From Bacillota bacterium (GTDB lineage: Bacteria; Bacillota; DTU030; DUMP01): a DNA stretch of 64,000 nt. Position 1 is the stretch's first letter. Every line of letters begins with the position of its first letter. Below, piece by piece: positions 34,042-42,436 of this stretch. Location of the stretch: NCBI GenBank assembly GCA_030154105.1, contig JASKKP010000001.1, positions 1 through 64,000 of the forward strand, read 5' to 3'. Position numbers and translations under genes: made by a program. The notes beneath the pieces are model-generated. The model was not told the origin of the DNA, ran no database searches, and worked only from the letters and a program-made list of their open reading frames with translations.

Positions 34042-37000
34042 TTGAAACCGCTCAGGCTCAGCTTTTCCGGACTACATAGCTACCGGACGAGGCAGGAGGT
34101 GGACTTTACCGTTCTCGGCGCCGCCGGCCTTTTCGGCATTTTCGGGCCCACCGGCGCGGGAAAGTCCACGATTCTCGATGCCATCACCCTGGCCTTATAC
34201 GGCAGCGTGGAACGGGCCAAAGGCGGGAAGGCGGGGATCATCAACCAGCTGGAGCAGAGCCTCTCCGTCTCCTTCACTTTCGCCTTGGGCGAAGAAGTCT
34301 GGCGGGTGGAGCGCGAGTACCGGCGGGATAAAAACGATCCGACGGCGGTGCGCGTGCAGCAGGCGCGCCTGGTAAAAGTGGAGCCGGGCGGGGAACAAGT
34401 GGTGGCTTCCACCGCTTCCGAGGTCGATGCCAAGGTGGTGGAGATCCTCGGCCTGCGCCGCGAAGACTTTACCCGCGCCGTGGTCATTCCGCAGGGAAAG
34501 TTCGATGCTTTCCTGCACCTTACGGCCGGGGAGCGGGCCCGGATGCTGGAGTACATTTTTAACCTGGGGGACTACGGCGATGCCCTGGCCGAACGCGCCC
34601 GCGAGGTAAAGGCGGCTTGCGAAAAAGAGCTCGAAGCGGTGCTCGGGGAAGAAAAAGCGCTGGGCGATGCCTCGCCGGAAGCGGTGGCCCGGGCGAGAGC
34701 GGCCCTCGAGGAGGCCGGGGGAAAGCTGGCCCGGCTGGAGGAAGAGGTTCGGGGGCTAAAAGAGCGCTTTAACGCCCTGGAGGAAGTGCGCCGCCTCTTC
34801 GAAGAGCACGAGAAGGCCCTGGCTCTTCTCACCGCGCTCGAGGCCGAGCTTCCCGAGCGGGAGAAAAGGCGGGCGGCGCTTATTGCGGCGGAGAAGGCGG
34901 AACCTTTGCGCCCAGCCTTGGAAAGGGAAAAAGAGCTGGCGGAGGAGATCCGCGCTCTCGGCGACAAGGTAGAGAAGCTCACGGCCGACCTGGAAGCCGC
35001 AGAAGCGGCGGCCGAAGCGGCCGAGCGTGCCCGAACGGCAGCCGAGACCGAGCGGGAGGCGCTCCTTCCCGAGCTCATCATGCGGGAGGCAGCGCTGGAA
35101 GAGGCCCGACGGCAGGCGGTGGAGCGGGCCCGGCTCCTTAAAGAGCAGGAAGAAGCGCAAAAAGAAAAGCGAGCTTGGGAGGCTGAGCTTAGGGAGGCCA
35201 GAAGGGAAGTCGAGGAGCACGAAGCGGCGTTCAGGCGGCTGCGTGAGGCTTGGCAGAAGATTACGGACGAACGCGCCCGGCTTAAGTTCAATCCGGAGCT
35301 CAGGGCGCGGCTGCAGCAGGCCAATACCGCCCTCCTTACCCTCGAGGAGCGGGAGAGGCAGCTCGGTGCTTGGGAGGAGAAGCGGCGCCGGGAGGAGGTG
35401 CGGGTACGAGGGTTGGCCGAGAAACTGCGCGCGCTTCTTTTGGCACGGCTGGCCCCGGAGGCTGTGGCCGACGCCGAACCCGTGGCGGCGGCGGAAGCGG
35501 AGGTGCGGCGGGCGGAGGAGGTATGGCGCGCCCGCCGCAAGGAGCGGGACGAGGCGCTTTTCAGGCACCAGGCTGCAGCCCTGGCCGCTACTCTGGTACC
35601 GGGTGAGCCGTGCCCGGTATGCGGCTCGCGGGAGCACCCTGCTCCGGCACTGGCTGCGGCTGACAGTGGAGAGCTCATGCGCCTGGAGGAAGAGGTCGCG
35701 GCGGCGGAGGCGGACTTGAACCAAGCTCGGCGCTGGTATGAACGGGTGCAAACTCTGGCCGTGGAAGTTGAAGCGGCCCGGCGCACCTTGGCCGACGCGG
35801 CGGCGGAGCGGGAGCGCGTCTCCGGCGAGGTGAACGCCCTGAATGCCCGCTTTGCCGAGCTGGCGGGGACCCTGGGACGGGACGAAGTACGCCGGCGCCT
35901 GGAGATGCTCGCGCGTGAGGATGAGGTGCGGGCCGCTTTGGACAAGCGGCAGGCCGCCCTGGAAGAAGAACGGGCGGAGCTCGAGGCCCGGGGGAGGGAA
36001 CTTACGGCCAAGGTCGGCTCCCTCGAGGTGCGCCTGAGCGGACTTGTCGGCGAGATGAACGCGCGGGCGGCGCAGATCGCCGCCCTGGAAGCCGAAATCC
36101 GGCGCGTGTGCGGCAGTGCTCTTCCCGAAGTGCTCCTCGCTAAGGTGCGCCGGGAGATGGCCGCTTTAGAGGAGGCGGCTAAGGCGGCGCAGGCGGCCGA
36201 ACGGGAAGCAAAGGAAAAGGTGGTGCGCCTGGGGCGAGAGGTGGCCGCGGCCCGAAGTAGCCTGGAGGCCCGACAGGTTGAGGCACGTCGCTTGGAGGTA
36301 GAACTTCAAAATAACCTTATGGAAGCCGGCTTCCCGCACCGGGCGGCGGCAGAAGCCGCGCTTCTTCCGGCCGATGTCCGGAAACGCTTGAAAGAAGAGC
36401 TGGAGCGTTTTGACCGGGAGATCTACCGGGTCCGGGCCGACTGCGAGCGGCTCAAGCAGGATTTGGCCGGGCGTAGCTTTAGCGCCGAAGAGTGGAGCGC
36501 GTGCCGGGAGGAGCTCGAGCGCAAGGAGGAGGAGAAAAACGCGGCCCATGGCGCCTTAGCGGTTCTGAGAAACGAGCTTTCGCGCCTTGAAACCAACGCG
36601 AAGCGTTTTAAGGAGCTCGAAGAGAAAAGGCGCCGCCTGGAACGGCGGCGCGACTTGGCGACGGTTTTAAGCCGCCTCGTCAGCGGACGTCGCTTCGTCG
36701 AATTTCTGGCCGAGGAACACCTGGCCGACCTGGCGCTGGAGGCGTCCCGGCGGTTGGGGGCGCTCACGGGCCAACGCTACGCCTTGGAACTGGGCGAACG
36801 CTGTGAGTTTGTCCTGCGCGACGATTTTGCCGGCGGTCAGCGGCGCCCGGTGACCTCGCTATCCGGCGGCGAAACCTTCCTTACTTCCCTCGCCCTGGCC
36901 TTGGCCCTCTCTTCCCAACTCCAGCTGAAAGGCCGTTATCCTTTAGGGTTCTTTTTCCTAGACGAAGGGTTTGGTACCTTAGATGCCGAGAAGCTCGAGG

Positions 37001-37158
37001 TAGTGCTCCAGGCGCTGGAGAAGCTGCGCCGGGGAGAGCGCCTGGTCGGCGTGATCAGCCACGTACCGGAACTACAGGAGCGTCTCCCCGTGTACCTGGA
37101 GGTTTTGCCGGCCCAGCCCGACGGGACGGGAAGCAGGCTGCGCCTGGTGCACACGTAA
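34042..37158 (+). CDS. sbcC: Nuclease SbcCD subunit C
   Basis: This 1038-residue SMC-like ATPase is related to Rad50. The N-terminal Walker A FGPTGAGKSTILDAI and Q-loop are followed by two long coiled-coil arms. At their apex, near residue 530, is the zinc hook PCPVCGSREHP. The C-terminal signature SLSGGETFLTSLALALALS and Walker B FFLDEGFGTLD complete the ATPase. The TTG start at 34042 follows GGGGGAG. It is about 100 bases downstream of sbcD across a repeat copy. Confidence 0.96.
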   Translation: MKPLRLSFSGLHSYRTRQEVDFTVLGAAGLFGIFGPTGAGKSTILDAITLALYGSVERAKGGKAGIINQLEQSLSVSFTFALGEEVWRVEREYRRDKNDPTAVRVQQARLVKVEPGGEQVVASTASEVDAKVVEILGLRREDFTRAVVIPQGKFDAFLHLTAGERARMLEYIFNLGDYGDALAERAREVKAACEKELEAVLGEEKALGDASPEAVARARAALEEAGGKLARLEEEVRGLKERFNALEEVRRLFEEHEKALALLTALEAELPEREKRRAALIAAEKAEPLRPALEREKELAEEIRALGDKVEKLTADLEAAEAAAEAAERARTAAETEREALLPELIMREAALEEARRQAVERARLLKEQEEAQKEKRAWEAELREARREVEEHEAAFRRLREAWQKITDERARLKFNPELRARLQQANTALLTLEERERQLGAWEEKRRREEVRVRGLAEKLRALLLARLAPEAVADAEPVAAAEAEVRRAEEVWRARRKERDEALFRHQAAALAATLVPGEPCPVCGSREHPAPALAAADSGELMRLEEEVAAAEADLNQARRWYERVQTLAVEVEAARRTLADAAAERERVSGEVNALNARFAELAGTLGRDEVRRRLEMLAREDEVRAALDKRQAALEEERAELEARGRELTAKVGSLEVRLSGLVGEMNARAAQIAALEAEIRRVCGSALPEVLLAKVRREMAALEEAAKAAQAAEREAKEKVVRLGREVAAARSSLEARQVEARRLEVELQNNLMEAGFPHRAAAEAALLPADVRKRLKEELERFDREIYRVRADCERLKQDLAGRSFSAEEWSACREELERKEEEKNAAHGALAVLRNELSRLETNAKRFKELEEKRRRLERRRDLATVLSRLVSGRRFVEFLAEEHLADLALEASRRLGALTGQRYALELGERCEFVLRDDFAGGQRRPVTSLSGGETFLTSLALALALSSQLQLKGRYPLGFFFLDEGFGTLDAEKLEVVLQALEKLRRGERLVGVISHVPELQERLPVYLEVLPAQPDGTGSRLRLVHT

Positions 37159-37163
37159 CAACA

Positions 37164-37187
37164 AGGCCACCCCATGCAGGGTGGCCT
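37164..37187. terminator. Hairpin between convergent sbcC and ABC ATPase genes
   Basis: AGGCCACCC (37164-37172) pairs with GGGTGGCCT (37179-37187). The minus-strand side is followed by TGTTGTTA, the plus side by CTCTCTG, so it may terminate both convergent transcripts weakly. Confidence 0.6.
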
Positions 37188-37214
37188 CTCTGAGCCGGGG
37201 AGCCCTTCGGCTTT

Positions 37215-38513
37215 TTACTGCTCATTGCCGTCGTCGAAGAACTCCTCCAGGAAGAGGTTGTGGGTGTGTTCATCATAACCGATTACCTCGGCGTAGCGCC
37301 CCCAGTCCACCAGGGTTTCCAGCTGGCGCTGGGCTTCTGAGGCGCCGAACTGGCGCTCCAGGATCTCGAGGAGGAACTCGCGGGGCAGACGGCGGTTGGA
37401 TTTAGACTTGATCACGTGGATGATGCGCTTAAGGGCCGGCACGCGCTCCAGCACCTGCTGGCGGAAGATGTCTTTGCGCTCCAGCACCGAGGCTTCGGCA
37501 AAGGCCATGCCTTTGGGGGTAAGCTCGATGTCGCCGGCTTCCACGCGGGCGAACCCCAGAAGCTCTACTCCCTGCACGATGGGGAGGAAGTCCTCCACGT
37601 CGAGGACTAGATCGTCGGCCAGGCGGTAGAGATCGGCTTTGCCGTCCATGTCCTCCAGCATTTCGATGAGCCCGGTCATGGCCCCGGCCCGCACGGGCGG
37701 GACGGGAGTAAACCTTTTTTCTTCCGGGACCACCGGGCGGTGCTCCACTTCCCGCTCTTTGCGGGTAAGGACGCGGTACAGTTCGTCAACCCGGGCCATG
37801 AAGGCCGGATCTTCCCGGTCGCGCCAGTGGGGAAGGTCGATCGCCACGTCGGCCACCACATGCGCCGGGTGGCCGGAGAGGACCACGGCCCGGTCGGCCA
37901 TGTACACCAGCTCTTCGATGCCGTGCGTTACCAGAATCACGGCCTTGGTGGGAAGCTTCTTTTCCAGCCAGAGCTCGAGGAAATCCCGGCGCAGGTTTTC
38001 CGCGGTGAGCACGTCCAGGGCGGAAAAGGGCTCATCCATAAGGAGCAGGTCGGGTTCTACCGCCAGGGCACGTCCGAATCCTACGCGCTGGCGCATGCCG
38101 CCGGAAAGTTCCTTGGGGTAGGCATTTTCAAAGCCGTCTAGGCCGACGATGTCGATGGCCTCGAGGGCCTTTTTGCGCCGCTCGGCCGGCGTCAGATTCT
38201 TCTGTTTCAAGCCGAGCTCGACATTTTCCAGCACGGTCAGCCAGGGGAAGAGGGCGAAGGTTTGAAACACGAAGCCGACGCCTGGGTTGACGCCCGTGAG
38301 CGCTTGGCCGCGGTAGAGGACGGTGCCGCTTGTCGGCTTTACCAGCCCGGCGATAATTCTAAGCAGGGTGGATTTGCCGGAACCGGAGGGGCCGAGGATG
38401 CCTAAGAACTCTCCCTCGCGTACGGTGAGGTTGATATCCTCCAAAACAGTGACTTCCTGGTCCCCAACTTCGTAGCGCTGGTAAATGTGTTTGAGCTCGA
38501 TGAGTTCGGCCAT
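37215..38513 (-). CDS. ABC transporter ATPase with C-terminal AAA-associated domain
   Basis: The first ~250 of 432 residues form an SsuB/TauB-like ABC ATPase, with GPSGSGKSTLLR, signature LSGGMRQRVGFGRAL and LLLMDEPFSALD. Residues about 290-425 form the extra domain called AAA-associated C-terminal, a winged-helix-like segment of unknown use. Default naming would be nitrate/sulfonate/taurine ATPase. It lies 11 bases after the permease gene in one operon behind an Mg2+ riboswitch, which argues for a divalent ion or Mg2+-linked substrate instead. No substrate-binding protein is present. Confidence 0.9.
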   Translation of the reverse strand: MAELIELKHIYQRYEVGDQEVTVLEDINLTVREGEFLGILGPSGSGKSTLLRIIAGLVKPTSGTVLYRGQALTGVNPGVGFVFQTFALFPWLTVLENVELGLKQKNLTPAERRKKALEAIDIVGLDGFENAYPKELSGGMRQRVGFGRALAVEPDLLLMDEPFSALDVLTAENLRRDFLELWLEKKLPTKAVILVTHGIEELVYMADRAVVLSGHPAHVVADVAIDLPHWRDREDPAFMARVDELYRVLTRKEREVEHRPVVPEEKRFTPVPPVRAGAMTGLIEMLEDMDGKADLYRLADDLVLDVEDFLPIVQGVELLGFARVEAGDIELTPKGMAFAEASVLERKDIFRQQVLERVPALKRIIHVIKSKSNRRLPREFLLEILERQFGASEAQRQLETLVDWGRYAEVIGYDEHTHNLFLEEFFDDGNEQ

Positions 38514-38524
38514 ACCTTCACCCC

Positions 38525-40255
38525 CTAGAAGCTATACTTTTCTTCGGCAAGCCTGTACAGGCGCCGCCAGAAGAGGCGATTTACCGTTACCACAAAGAGC
38601 GACATCACCAGGATGCCCCAGATAATTTGGCCCCAATTGCCGGCACGGGTGGCCTGGGTGATGTACGCGCCCAGCCCGCTGGCTATGAGCTCCCGGCCCT
38701 TGAGGTCTAGTACCTCCGCTACGATGCTGGCGTTCCAGGCCCCACCGGCGGCGGTAACGCCGCCGGTGACCAAAGCGCGCAGGATGCCCGGGAGAATCAG
38801 CACCCGCCACGTATCCCAGCGCGAGAGCTTGAGGATCACTGCGGCCTCCTTGAGGTCCGAAGGCAGAGCCGAAGCGCCGGCGATGACGTTAAAGAGGATG
38901 TACCACTGCGTACCGAGCATCATGAGCGGAATGGCCCCGAGCTCAAAGCTCAAACCGTAACGCAGGTAGAGGAGGCCGAAAAAGGGAAAGAGCATGTTGG
39001 CCGGGAAAGAAGCGGCGATTTGCGTCAGCGGCTGGGCAATTTGGTTCAGGCGGGGGTTGAGGCCGATGGCTACGCCTACGGGCACCGTCCAGAGGGCGCC
39101 CAAAAGAACGGCGGCCGAGGTGCGCAGCAGGGTGTAGAAGCCGAGGACGACCACGTGCAGGAGCTCCGCGGGGCCTAGGGAGGCAATCAGCGCGAGCCCG
39201 GTGCGGGCGTAGGGGAGGAGAAAGAGGAATAAGAGCCCGGCGGCCCCGGGGACGATCCACTTGGCCCAGCGGTAAGAGGGTACCCTCTTTGACCGGTAAA
39301 CTCCGGCCCGCGGCGGGGCCAGTAGCCGCTCCAGACCCTCTTCCAGCGGGCGCAGGACGTGCTCACCCAACCAGTTCAAGACCAGCGAGCGGCGCAGTAT
39401 TTCCAGGAGCCAGGACGTGGGCCGGTCTCCGCCAGCCGTCTCCTCCAGCTTAAAACGCTGCGACCAGGCCACAAGGGGACGCCAGAAGACCTGGTCCACC
39501 AGGACGATTAGGACGGCCATGGTGAAGAGTGCATAGAAAAGCGCCGGCATATTCCCCTCGCCGATGGCCGTGGCCAAGTAAGAACCGAGGCCGGGCAGCC
39601 GGATGTCCTGCCCCAGCACGGAAATGGCCTCGCTGGCGGCCAGGAAGAACCAGCCGCCGCCGAAGGACATCATGGTGTTCCATACCAGGGGAATCGCGGC
39701 AAACGGCAGTTCCACACCGGTCAAGCGCCGCCACCAGTTAAGGCCGTAGACGGCGCTGGCTTCTCTGAGGTCCCGCGGGATGCTCCGCAGGGAGTAGTAA
39801 AAGCTAAAGGTCATATTCCAGACCTGGCTGGTGAAGATGGCGAAGATCGAAGCCAGCTCGACACCCAACATGCTGCCGGGGAAAAGAGCCATGAAGCCGG
39901 TTAAGCTTACGGAAAGGAACCCGAGCACCGGGACCGACTGCAGCACGTCGAGGAGAGGAATGAGGATCTTGTCTGCTCCGGGGACGTATGCCGCTATATA
40001 GCCATAGACGACGGTAAAGATGAAAGAGAGGACCAGCGCGATAATCATGCGCAGGAGCGAACGCGCTGCGTAGTACGGCAGGTAAATTGGCTCTAAAGAT
40101 AAGCTGGGGCCGAGCGCCTCATTCAGGGGTGCCCCCATCTCCCGGCCCAGGTGTACCAGCAAGTAGAACAGACCCACGATGGCAATGAGCACAAAAAGAT
40201 CGATCCAGCCCGAGTGGCGTTTTTTAGGCAGGTCCGGGCGGACAAAAACCGGCAT
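38525..40255 (-). CDS. Duplicated ABC permease under M-box control
   Basis: This 576-residue protein has two fused permease halves, each with about six helices and an EAA-type coupling loop: LREASAVYGLNWWRRLTGVELP in the first, and LKEAAVILKLSRWDTWRVLILP in the second. A single chain thus supplies both membrane domains. Fused permeases of this kind are grouped with anion (nitrate/taurine-type) transporters by similarity only. The leader upstream contains an M-box, so expression should rise when Mg2+ is low. The ATG at 40255 follows GGGAGGCG. Confidence 0.9.
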   Translation of the reverse strand: MPVFVRPDLPKKRHSGWIDLFVLIAIVGLFYLLVHLGREMGAPLNEALGPSLSLEPIYLPYYAARSLLRMIIALVLSFIFTVVYGYIAAYVPGADKILIPLLDVLQSVPVLGFLSVSLTGFMALFPGSMLGVELASIFAIFTSQVWNMTFSFYYSLRSIPRDLREASAVYGLNWWRRLTGVELPFAAIPLVWNTMMSFGGGWFFLAASEAISVLGQDIRLPGLGSYLATAIGEGNMPALFYALFTMAVLIVLVDQVFWRPLVAWSQRFKLEETAGGDRPTSWLLEILRRSLVLNWLGEHVLRPLEEGLERLLAPPRAGVYRSKRVPSYRWAKWIVPGAAGLLFLFLLPYARTGLALIASLGPAELLHVVVLGFYTLLRTSAAVLLGALWTVPVGVAIGLNPRLNQIAQPLTQIAASFPANMLFPFFGLLYLRYGLSFELGAIPLMMLGTQWYILFNVIAGASALPSDLKEAAVILKLSRWDTWRVLILPGILRALVTGGVTAAGGAWNASIVAEVLDLKGRELIASGLGAYITQATRAGNWGQIIWGILVMSLFVVTVNRLFWRRLYRLAEEKYSF

Positions 40256-40323
40256 CTTTTCGCCTCCCTGGGGCCCGGCACTATACTCACCATGCCCAGA
40301 GAGCGAGGCTTCTATGAATTGGC

Positions 40324-40395
40324 TTACGGCCGGTGGTGCGGGCGTATGTGGCTGCCCGCGGCAATGCCCGCATAAAGGGCCTTGACGCAGTGCAC
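40324..40395 (-). CDS. Small leader ORF 2 (23 residues)
   Basis: A GTG at 40395 has AAAGGAGG (40410-40403) 7 bases upstream, a better site than that of the permease. It begins MHCVKALYAGIAAG and ends in a basic, Pro/His-rich tail (PHHRP). It lies between the C-rich stretch and the permease. It could be a real small protein or a translated leader. No homologue is recognised. Confidence 0.4.
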   Translation of the reverse strand: MHCVKALYAGIAAGSHIRPHHRP

Positions 40396-40410
40396 GGCGA
40401 TCCCTCCTTT

Positions 40411-40450
40411 AGAGTATGGTTGGGGTACTGGGTTGTTTGGTAGGGGGAAT
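40411..40450 (-). promoter_or_regulatory. C-rich, G-poor stretch, rut-like
   Basis: In the transcript this 40-base stretch has 19 C and one G and little pairing potential. It begins just after the stop of the 10-codon leader ORF. Such sequence is what Rho loads on. In the enterobacterial mgtA leader a comparable Rho site follows a Pro-rich leader peptide. The role here is inference. Confidence 0.45.
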
Positions 40451-40483
40451 CTAGTTGGGGTCCGGGATCGGCATCCACAGCAC
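40451..40483 (-). CDS. Pro/Asp-rich 10-codon leader peptide
   Basis: GTG at 40483 lies 6 bases after AGGAGG (AAAGGAGG, 40497-40490), and the peptide reads MLWMPIPDPN before TAG. Pro and acidic residues early in a chain destabilise ribosomes when Mg2+ is scarce, as known for MgtL (MEPDPTP...). Its place directly after the M-box terminator and before a C-rich stretch suggests a second Mg2+ check on the same message. An overlapping frame from 40478 to 40287 also starts Asp/Pro-rich (MDADPGPQL). Confidence 0.5.
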   Translation of the reverse strand: MLWMPIPDPN

Positions 40484-40500
40484 GCACCACCTCCTTTGCC

Positions 40501-40533
40501 ACAAGAAAAGCCCCTCTCAACGCCTGAGGGGGC
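40501..40533 (-). terminator. Expression-platform terminator of the M-box
   Basis: In the RNA, GCCCC-CTCA pairs with TGAG-A-GGGGC (one bulged A) and is followed by TTTTCTTGT. The 3' arm's CGTTGAG can instead pair with CTCAACG at the 3' edge of the aptamer, forming an antiterminator. This gives the expected OFF state with Mg2+ bound. Confidence 0.85.
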
Positions 40534-40543
40534 ATACACCCTG

Positions 40544-40700
40544 CACCCTCCTCGTTGAGCTTTGGCACTGTACGACTTTGGCAGAAGCCAGCCACATTAG
40601 GTAAAACCTTAAGCCGGTAATACCTGCTTACCCCGTTGGTGTCTTTCGACATTTCCGGGCAGTGGCCTGTATTCGTACAGGAACCTCGCCTAACAGGGTG
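40544..40700 (-). promoter_or_regulatory. M-box (ykoK) Mg2+ riboswitch aptamer
   Basis: On the minus strand the conserved blocks of the M-box appear in order: GTTAGGCGAGGTTCCTGTA, then CCACTGCCCGGAAATGTCG, AGACACCAACGGGGTAAGCA, GGCTTAAGG, AATGTGGCTGGC and GTGCCAAAGCTCAACGAGG. The outer helix P1 is closed by CACCCT (40700-40695) with AGGGTG (40549-40544). The class senses Mg2+ and normally precedes mgtE, corA or mgtA-type genes. Here the next full gene is the duplicated ABC permease. Confidence 0.95.
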
Positions 40701-40719
40701 TATTCGCTTTTCCTACTCT

Positions 40720-40748
40720 AGTTTAGGCCTTGTCGCGCCGCCTGTCAA
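40720..40748 (-). promoter_or_regulatory. Sigma-A promoter of the M-box transcript
   Basis: On the minus strand TTGACA (40748-40743) and TAAACT (40725-40720) are 17 bp apart, and the aptamer starts about 20 bases downstream of the -10. Confidence 0.8.
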
Positions 40749-40955
40749 CCAGGGAAGAGCCATTCTTTGTGAACGTGCTGGGATATTGTCACCCTGAAAC
40801 TCCTCTGAGAAAATGTCGCCTATGAGGGTGATGGTGACATTAGCCTGGACCTCTTCTCCGAAGGACGCTCTCCCGGTTGCATGACAGGCGTACGGCAGAG
40901 GGGGCGCGGAAATGGGCGCAGGACGTCTCGCAGGTAGGCCTGGTGTGGGGCCTTC
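40749..40955 (-). other. Intergenic stretch upstream of the M-box promoter
   Basis: No gene is visible. An inverted repeat, TGTCACC (40787-40793) with GGTGACA (40833-40839), sits 40-90 bp upstream of the promoter. It may be an operator, or the remains of an insertion-sequence end. The two cannot be told apart here. Confidence 0.3.
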
Positions 40956-42119
40956 CTACTCCCGGCGGTTGTTCCCGTCCTGAGATGAGTCTTCATACAC
41001 GCTACCGGTCGCGGGCTCTATGTCTGGCTTCTTTTCCGGTTTGGCGGCGGGAGCGGAAAGAGAAGCGCGAGTGAGTAGGACCTTCAGGTAGCCGTAGGTA
41101 AGGGCGCCTATGAGGAGGAGCCCGGCGAAGCCAGCCGCGGGGTAGAGGGTGCTGACGATGGTGGAAAAGCCGAAGCGGGCCAGAATGAAGGCGGCGATGC
41201 TGGCCAGGATGGCCAGGGCGCGGTAGGCGCGGCTGTCTGGTTTAGTAAGCCTGGAGGTGAAGCCATACAGGCCGGCCACCGCCGTGGTATACACCTCGGC
41301 AACGAGCACCAAACTGTAGAAGATGCGCAAATAAGGCGAAATGAGTCCGGCCACGGCGATCATCGGCACTTCCAAGCCGGCCACCTGCGGCGCTACCGTG
41401 AGGATGGCGGCGGCGATAGCCAACACCCCTACCCCCAGGCTCAGCCCGCCCCAAATGGCGCCCCGGCGGAGTGCTGCCAGGCTGCCGAGCGCTCCGAGCG
41501 GGGCGAGCACGGCTACAGAAAGAATGAGATTGTACGAGGCATAAAGGAGCGCGGCCAACGGCCAGGAGGGCACGGCCGCCTTGGCCGGGTCCACCCAGGC
41601 CAAGTTGGCGACCAGTCCCTGGGGCTGGGCCAGAATCGTAATAAGGCTGAGGCTGAGCACGGAGGTGAGGAGGACCGGGGCAACGAAGCTGATGGATTCA
41701 ATTACCCTAAAGATGCCGAGGAGCACCGTGACCAGCGTGAGACCGAGGAGCAACATGCTTCCTACCGGGCCCGGCAGGCGGAATTCTTCGACGAAGATGG
41801 CCCCGGAGCCGGCCGCCATGGTTACCAGGGCGCCGAAGAGGAAAAAGGTTATGATGAGATCCATTATCGCTCCGGCCCAGCGCCCTCCTGCTGCCTGGAT
41901 CACCGGCAGGTGCGACTCGGCTTTGAGCGCATGTCCGAGCTCCATAATGGCCAGGCCGAAAAAAACAAAGAGACCGGTGGCCAGGGCGATACCGACAAAC
42001 CCCCACCTGCCGAAGGCCGAAAAAAACTGCAGCACTTCCTGCCCGGAAGCGAACCCTGCTCCGACTACGGTTCCCACGTAGGTTGCGGCAATGGTAAAGG
42101 GCGAGAGCTTCTCCGCCAT
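40956..42119 (-). CDS. YkvI-like multi-pass membrane protein
   Basis: This 387-residue protein with about ten helices starts with AATYVGTVVGAGFASGQEVLQFF, the conserved N-terminus of YkvI-type proteins distantly related to amino acid transporters of the APC fold. A charged cytoplasmic tail (about residues 355-387) follows. Substrate unknown. It precedes the M-box transcript in the same direction, but that transcript has its own promoter. Confidence 0.8.
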   Translation of the reverse strand: MAEKLSPFTIAATYVGTVVGAGFASGQEVLQFFSAFGRWGFVGIALATGLFVFFGLAIMELGHALKAESHLPVIQAAGGRWAGAIMDLIITFFLFGALVTMAAGSGAIFVEEFRLPGPVGSMLLLGLTLVTVLLGIFRVIESISFVAPVLLTSVLSLSLITILAQPQGLVANLAWVDPAKAAVPSWPLAALLYASYNLILSVAVLAPLGALGSLAALRRGAIWGGLSLGVGVLAIAAAILTVAPQVAGLEVPMIAVAGLISPYLRIFYSLVLVAEVYTTAVAGLYGFTSRLTKPDSRAYRALAILASIAAFILARFGFSTIVSTLYPAAGFAGLLLIGALTYGYLKVLLTRASLSAPAAKPEKKPDIEPATGSVYEDSSQDGNNRRE

Positions 42120-42148
42120 ATCGCGGCTCCTTTGCGGCTTGTTATCGC

Positions 42149-42179
42149 AGAAGCCCTGTGCGTAAGCAACAGGGCTTCT
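42149..42179. other. Strong hairpin between DUF1540 and YkvI-like genes
   Basis: AGAAGCCCTGT and ACAGGGCTTCT form an 11-bp perfect stem with a 9-base loop. There is no T-run on the minus strand, so it may be a processing or stability element rather than a clean terminator. Confidence 0.5.
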
Positions 42180-42184
42180 CCCGG

Positions 42185-42436
42185 TTATGCTTTCATTACA
42201 TCATCTTGGCGTTCGCGGCCGCTACCTTTAGGTATGAAGGTTTTGCAGCAGGTCTCCATGCAGCTTCTGGTCGGAGTGGGAGTTATGGTTGCGGCCATCG
42301 GGGCGTCGATGCGGTCGGGGGCCTGATTGGCAAAGCTGTCGGCAGTTACCATAATCATGTTGGCGTCGCAGCGGTTGCCGCTCTTCCAATAGTGGCAGCT
42401 GTTTACGCTGCACATGATTTGTTGATTTTGCGCCAT
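42185..42436 (-). CDS. DUF1540 cysteine-rich protein
   Basis: This 83-residue protein starts MAQNQQIMCSVNSCHYW and contains the DUF1540 pattern CxxxxCxYWxxGNxCxA (IMCSVNSCHYWKSGNRCDA) with a second Cys cluster near the C-terminus (SCMETCCKTF). DUF1540 proteins are small, probably metal-binding, and common in spore formers. GGAGGTGAT just before the ATG at 42436 decides the start. Confidence 0.85.
   Translation of the reverse strand: MAQNQQIMCSVNSCHYWKSGNRCDANMIMVTADSFANQAPDRIDAPMAATITPTPTRSCMETCCKTFIPKGSGRERQDDVMKA

Noticed and set aside
34572-36011. A 479-codon Ser/Arg-rich frame opposite sbcC
   Set aside because: It is the low-complexity antisense of coiled-coil codons, with no start signal or domain.
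37215-40255. Naming the ABC genes as a nitrate/sulfonate/taurine importer
   Set aside because: Only family resemblance supports it. There is no binding protein, no assimilation gene nearby, and the leader is a Mg2+ riboswitch.
40287-40652. A 121-codon minus-strand frame over the leader as a protein gene
   Set aside because: Most of it lies inside the M-box aptamer and terminator. Its shorter part from 40478 could still be a leader ORF and is mentioned with the 10-codon ORF.
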